NCBI GenBank assembly: GCA_947168885.1
Contig: CAMVNQ010000011.1
Location: 44,291-108,290, forward strand
Length of the DNA stretch: 64,000 nt
Reading direction: 5' to 3'
Source: an uncultured Clostridia bacterium
GTDB taxonomy: Bacteria > Bacillota > Clostridia > Oscillospirales > Ruminococcaceae
Within the stretch, counting starts at the first letter, position 1, and every line of letters begins with the position of its first letter. Positions 61,594-64,000 of the stretch are shown here, piece after piece. The notes beneath the pieces are model-generated. The model ran no database searches. It was given only the letters and a program-made list of their open reading frames with translations, and was not told where the DNA came from. A program made the position numbers and the translations under genes.

Positions 61594-63930
61594 ATGGCAT
61601 ATCAGCATTTGTTCGGAAGCGCGTCCGGAGGCACATCGGGTGCAGGCTATAAGACTCTCGCGGCAACACCGGATTTCTATAACGTCATGACTGACGACGA
61701 GCTGAGCGGATATAATAACTATACATTCAAGGGCAAGGACGAAAGCCCCGTTAAGTTCGTTCACTGTTATAAAGAGTACAAGCAGTGCTTTATCCAGTCC
61801 GCCGTGTCGTTCGAGTACGACTATGTCGGAAGAAACTCTTCGATAGCACATACCCTCGTTCTTACCGAGTCTGAGAGCAGGGCGATACTTGAGGAGCATA
61901 TCTGCCCCTTCAGCCCCGCCATGTTCATGAACAGCAGGTCGGATAAGTTTGAGCGCCCGAAGAACGAGACGCTTCCCGAAGTCGATTACCGTTTTCTGAA
62001 ATGCGGCGACCGCGAGTATAACAAGAACGTAATAACGAAGTTCTTCAAGAGCGACATATTTGCCCAGTTCGTACTTTCCATATTCCTTTCAGCCGAAAAC
62101 GGATATTCCGTATTTATAGCTCTTCCGGGAAGCGCCCGTGAAGCCTCGCTCAACGCGATTAGACTCATGAACGTTCTTATACCGGCGTTCCCGTCGGAGT
62201 ACAGAAAGAAAATGGGCTTCATGTCTTACGCGACTGATACCTATACCTACGAGGACGTGAGCATCTACTTCGTCAGCGGAATGGATCTGAGCCGTCAGTA
62301 TGTCAGCAGCGCGTACTGCTTCGACCTGTCGAAAGAAAAGCCGTATGTGAGCGGTATCGACCCGTCAACGGTCAAGGAATATCATGAGCTTATCCGTGCG
62401 GTCATAGGAAATGTCCTCTCGAACGACAACGCGTCTCTCAATGATTATTTCAATGACATACTACCGAAGCTCGACAGCTATGGCCGCTTTGATCTTCAGA
62501 AAATAAACGAGATATTCTTTATGTGGAAGTTCCTTTCCGGCTCGTCCGAGGACGAGATAAACGGCAAGGAAGCGTGCAGAGTGCTCTCGTCGTTCTATAA
62601 CTTCTATGGAATCGTCGATAACAAGGCGGCTTTCCTCAACCGTATCAACGGTTTCTGGGAGAAGGAGATCGAAAAGTGCAGGAACGGCGGCTATGCTCCG
62701 GATATAGAAGTGTTCAGCATAGTCAACCGCAACTATCCGTCATTCGGCGAGGACGATAAGCGTCAGGCGCAGAGAATATGGTCGTTCGTGCTTATATACA
62801 CGGTATCGAACGGTGACACCGCGTTATGCGACAAGTTAATGTCGTATGAATATGAGGGTTCTGAGCTTGTTGCCGATGTTATCGGCTATATCATGCACAT
62901 TTATATCGGCTTTCTTTACCGCAGGGACAGAAACACGAAAATGGGCGACGCTTACACAAAGATAATCGGCGGATATATAAAGCGTTCGGCGGAAAGCAAG
63001 GACGGTAAGATGATACTCGGTGCTCTTCGCAGAGTTATTGAAGCGACAGACACGTTCTATGAGGAAATGGGCTATGACAAGAAAGATCAGTACGAGCTCT
63101 TCTCCGGCAACCTTATGGGATTTTTCGAGGAACCTATTGCCGGACGCTTCAACGACGCGGGACTTTCAAGAAAGTTCGCGGTAATGGAGGAGCTTAAAGA
63201 GTACACCTGTCCCTCGGATATGAGCGGCGATTCCGGTTCACTCGGCAGGACAGTCTATGAGCACTTCCACAGCAGTGCGTTTATTCCGAGCGTTCTTTCG
63301 GGATTTACAAAGACGAGCATCGAAAAGTTGGCAGACGACAGGAAGCTCATCACCGATCTTTCGCATGAGCTTGAGAATTTCCACGAGCTTGAGAATGTCG
63401 AGATAATCGGGCTTTTCCAGCGGTTTTACGGTATCGTCTGCGGGGCAAGGGACATATCTGTTATCTACGAGCTGAACGACCTTGTAAACAAACCCGAGCA
63501 GCAGGAAACGATAAAGAGCTGGGTCGCGGTATTCGCAAACAAGTTCCCTGATGTGATACTCTCGATATTCGTGAACTCTTCGTGCTCGATCGACGATAAG
63601 GCGAATATGGTCTATACTGTCGATTATTACGCGGCTTTCAAGGACTATTTTGAGAACCTCGGCCGCGACCGCGAGCACATGATGCGTGATCTGAACCGTC
63701 TCATCGCCGATCTTGAGACCGACTGCACCCGCGCGGAATACAAAGATCTCGGGCTTGCTGCTTATCGTGAGCCTGTATCGCGGTTCATAAATGATTTCTT
63801 CTTCGATAAGTCTATAGACAGGCACACACGTAAAGATAACGAATCAATGCTGAAGAAGTTTGAACGCGTAAAGACAATGCGTTCTTACCTTGACGGTAAA
63901 GAGAAGAAACATAAAAGATTTGGAAAGTAA
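61594..63930 (+). CDS. GAP1-like GTPase-associated protein
   Basis: A 778-residue cytoplasmic protein. The N-terminal ~200 residues ('LFGSASGGTSGAGYKTLAATPDFY', 'SIAHTLVLTESE', 'AMFMNSR', 'FSAENGYSVFIALPG' regions) look like the N domain of GTPase-associated protein 1, which comparative studies found encoded beside paired or zinc-ribbon GTPases. The long helical middle and C-terminal parts match no domain I can name. It lacks membrane spans and is the last gene fully inside the window. GGAGAG precedes the ATG by nine bases. Name from memory of the family; no alignment was possible. Confidence 0.68.
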   Translation: MAYQHLFGSASGGTSGAGYKTLAATPDFYNVMTDDELSGYNNYTFKGKDESPVKFVHCYKEYKQCFIQSAVSFEYDYVGRNSSIAHTLVLTESESRAILEEHICPFSPAMFMNSRSDKFERPKNETLPEVDYRFLKCGDREYNKNVITKFFKSDIFAQFVLSIFLSAENGYSVFIALPGSAREASLNAIRLMNVLIPAFPSEYRKKMGFMSYATDTYTYEDVSIYFVSGMDLSRQYVSSAYCFDLSKEKPYVSGIDPSTVKEYHELIRAVIGNVLSNDNASLNDYFNDILPKLDSYGRFDLQKINEIFFMWKFLSGSSEDEINGKEACRVLSSFYNFYGIVDNKAAFLNRINGFWEKEIEKCRNGGYAPDIEVFSIVNRNYPSFGEDDKRQAQRIWSFVLIYTVSNGDTALCDKLMSYEYEGSELVADVIGYIMHIYIGFLYRRDRNTKMGDAYTKIIGGYIKRSAESKDGKMILGALRRVIEATDTFYEEMGYDKKDQYELFSGNLMGFFEEPIAGRFNDAGLSRKFAVMEELKEYTCPSDMSGDSGSLGRTVYEHFHSSAFIPSVLSGFTKTSIEKLADDRKLITDLSHELENFHELENVEIIGLFQRFYGIVCGARDISVIYELNDLVNKPEQQETIKSWVAVFANKFPDVILSIFVNSSCSIDDKANMVYTVDYYAAFKDYFENLGRDREHMMRDLNRLIADLETDCTRAEYKDLGLAAYREPVSRFINDFFFDKSIDRHTRKDNESMLKKFERVKTMRSYLDGKEKKHKRFGK

Positions 63931-64000
63931 TAAAAATGACCCCATAAGACACGGATGTCGTAAGGAAGTTTTCCGGGCGCCGCACGATGCGGCGCATACG

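Noticed and set aside
1..64000. CRISPR arrays, tRNA and rRNA genes, prophage
   Set aside because: I looked for regular spaced repeats, cloverleaf-like GGTTCRANNCC segments and phage structural genes and saw none.

Overview
The window looks like a low-to-mid GC anaerobic Firmicute of the Ruminococcaceae/Oscillospirales type. Evidence: AGGAGG-type ribosome binding sites, TTGACA/TATAAT promoters with 17-bp spacers, cohesin and dockerin modules, NPxTG cell-wall anchors, and TTG/GTG starts. I saw no rRNA, tRNA, CRISPR array, phage or full insertion sequence. The only mobile DNA is a pair of related miniature inverted-repeat elements (2470-2626 and 31632-31914).

Region 1 (1-20.3 kb) is mostly metal, chiefly iron, acquisition. 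After an AraC regulator and an ATC-hydrolase-like gene comes a ZIP transporter (minus strand). It diverges from a long plus-strand operon: FTR1 permease, P19-type iron lipoprotein, DUF2318 membrane protein, two FtsX permeases and an ATPase. This is the gene set of the Campylobacter p19 / E. coli FetMP system. It is extended by an FMN-binding lipoprotein, a four-histidine cytochrome-b-like membrane protein, a transglutaminase-like lipoprotein, a DUF4418 protein and a second FtsX permease/ATPase pair. A DtxR-family regulator gene follows, then a heterodimeric ABC transporter resembling IrtAB/YbtPQ and an alpha/beta hydrolase. The 2.6-3.25 kb intergenic region holds four or five copies of a GTTAG-N6-CTAAC dyad. 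Three sit just downstream of -10 boxes, which suggests a local metalloregulon.

Region 2 (20.46-30.32 kb) is a tight operon with its own promoter. It has five B12-binding radical SAM enzymes of two subfamilies, two GNAT-like acyltransferases and a GH3-family acyl-adenylating enzyme. I do not recognise its product. It is the best candidate here for an undescribed biosynthetic pathway.

Region 3 (30.4-43.2 kb) is ordinary housekeeping and accessory sequence: a diguanylate cyclase, pyruvate kinase, a membrane SpoIIE-type PP2C phosphatase, an MFS transporter, araA-araD, a CDF exporter with manganese-type motifs, an ANT(6)-like nucleotidyltransferase, a SAP-domain protein and a YczE-like membrane protein.

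Region 4 (43.3-48.5 kb) encodes three cell-surface cohesin-type proteins. Two end in NPHTG sorting signals and one carries a C-terminal dockerin. Beside it is a second CDF exporter (minus strand) preceded by a convincing NiCo (czcD) riboswitch.

Region 5 (49.7-63.9 kb) is one operon: a membrane-anchored VWA protein, a large tubulin/FtsZ-like GTPase, a 729-aa partner, a small beta-rich protein, three zinc-ribbon P-loop GTPase-like proteins (one with a destroyed P-loop) and a 778-aa protein resembling GTPase-associated protein 1. It matches, by recall, NTPase conflict/signalling systems predicted by comparative genomics. Its action is unknown to me, and it may continue past the window edge.
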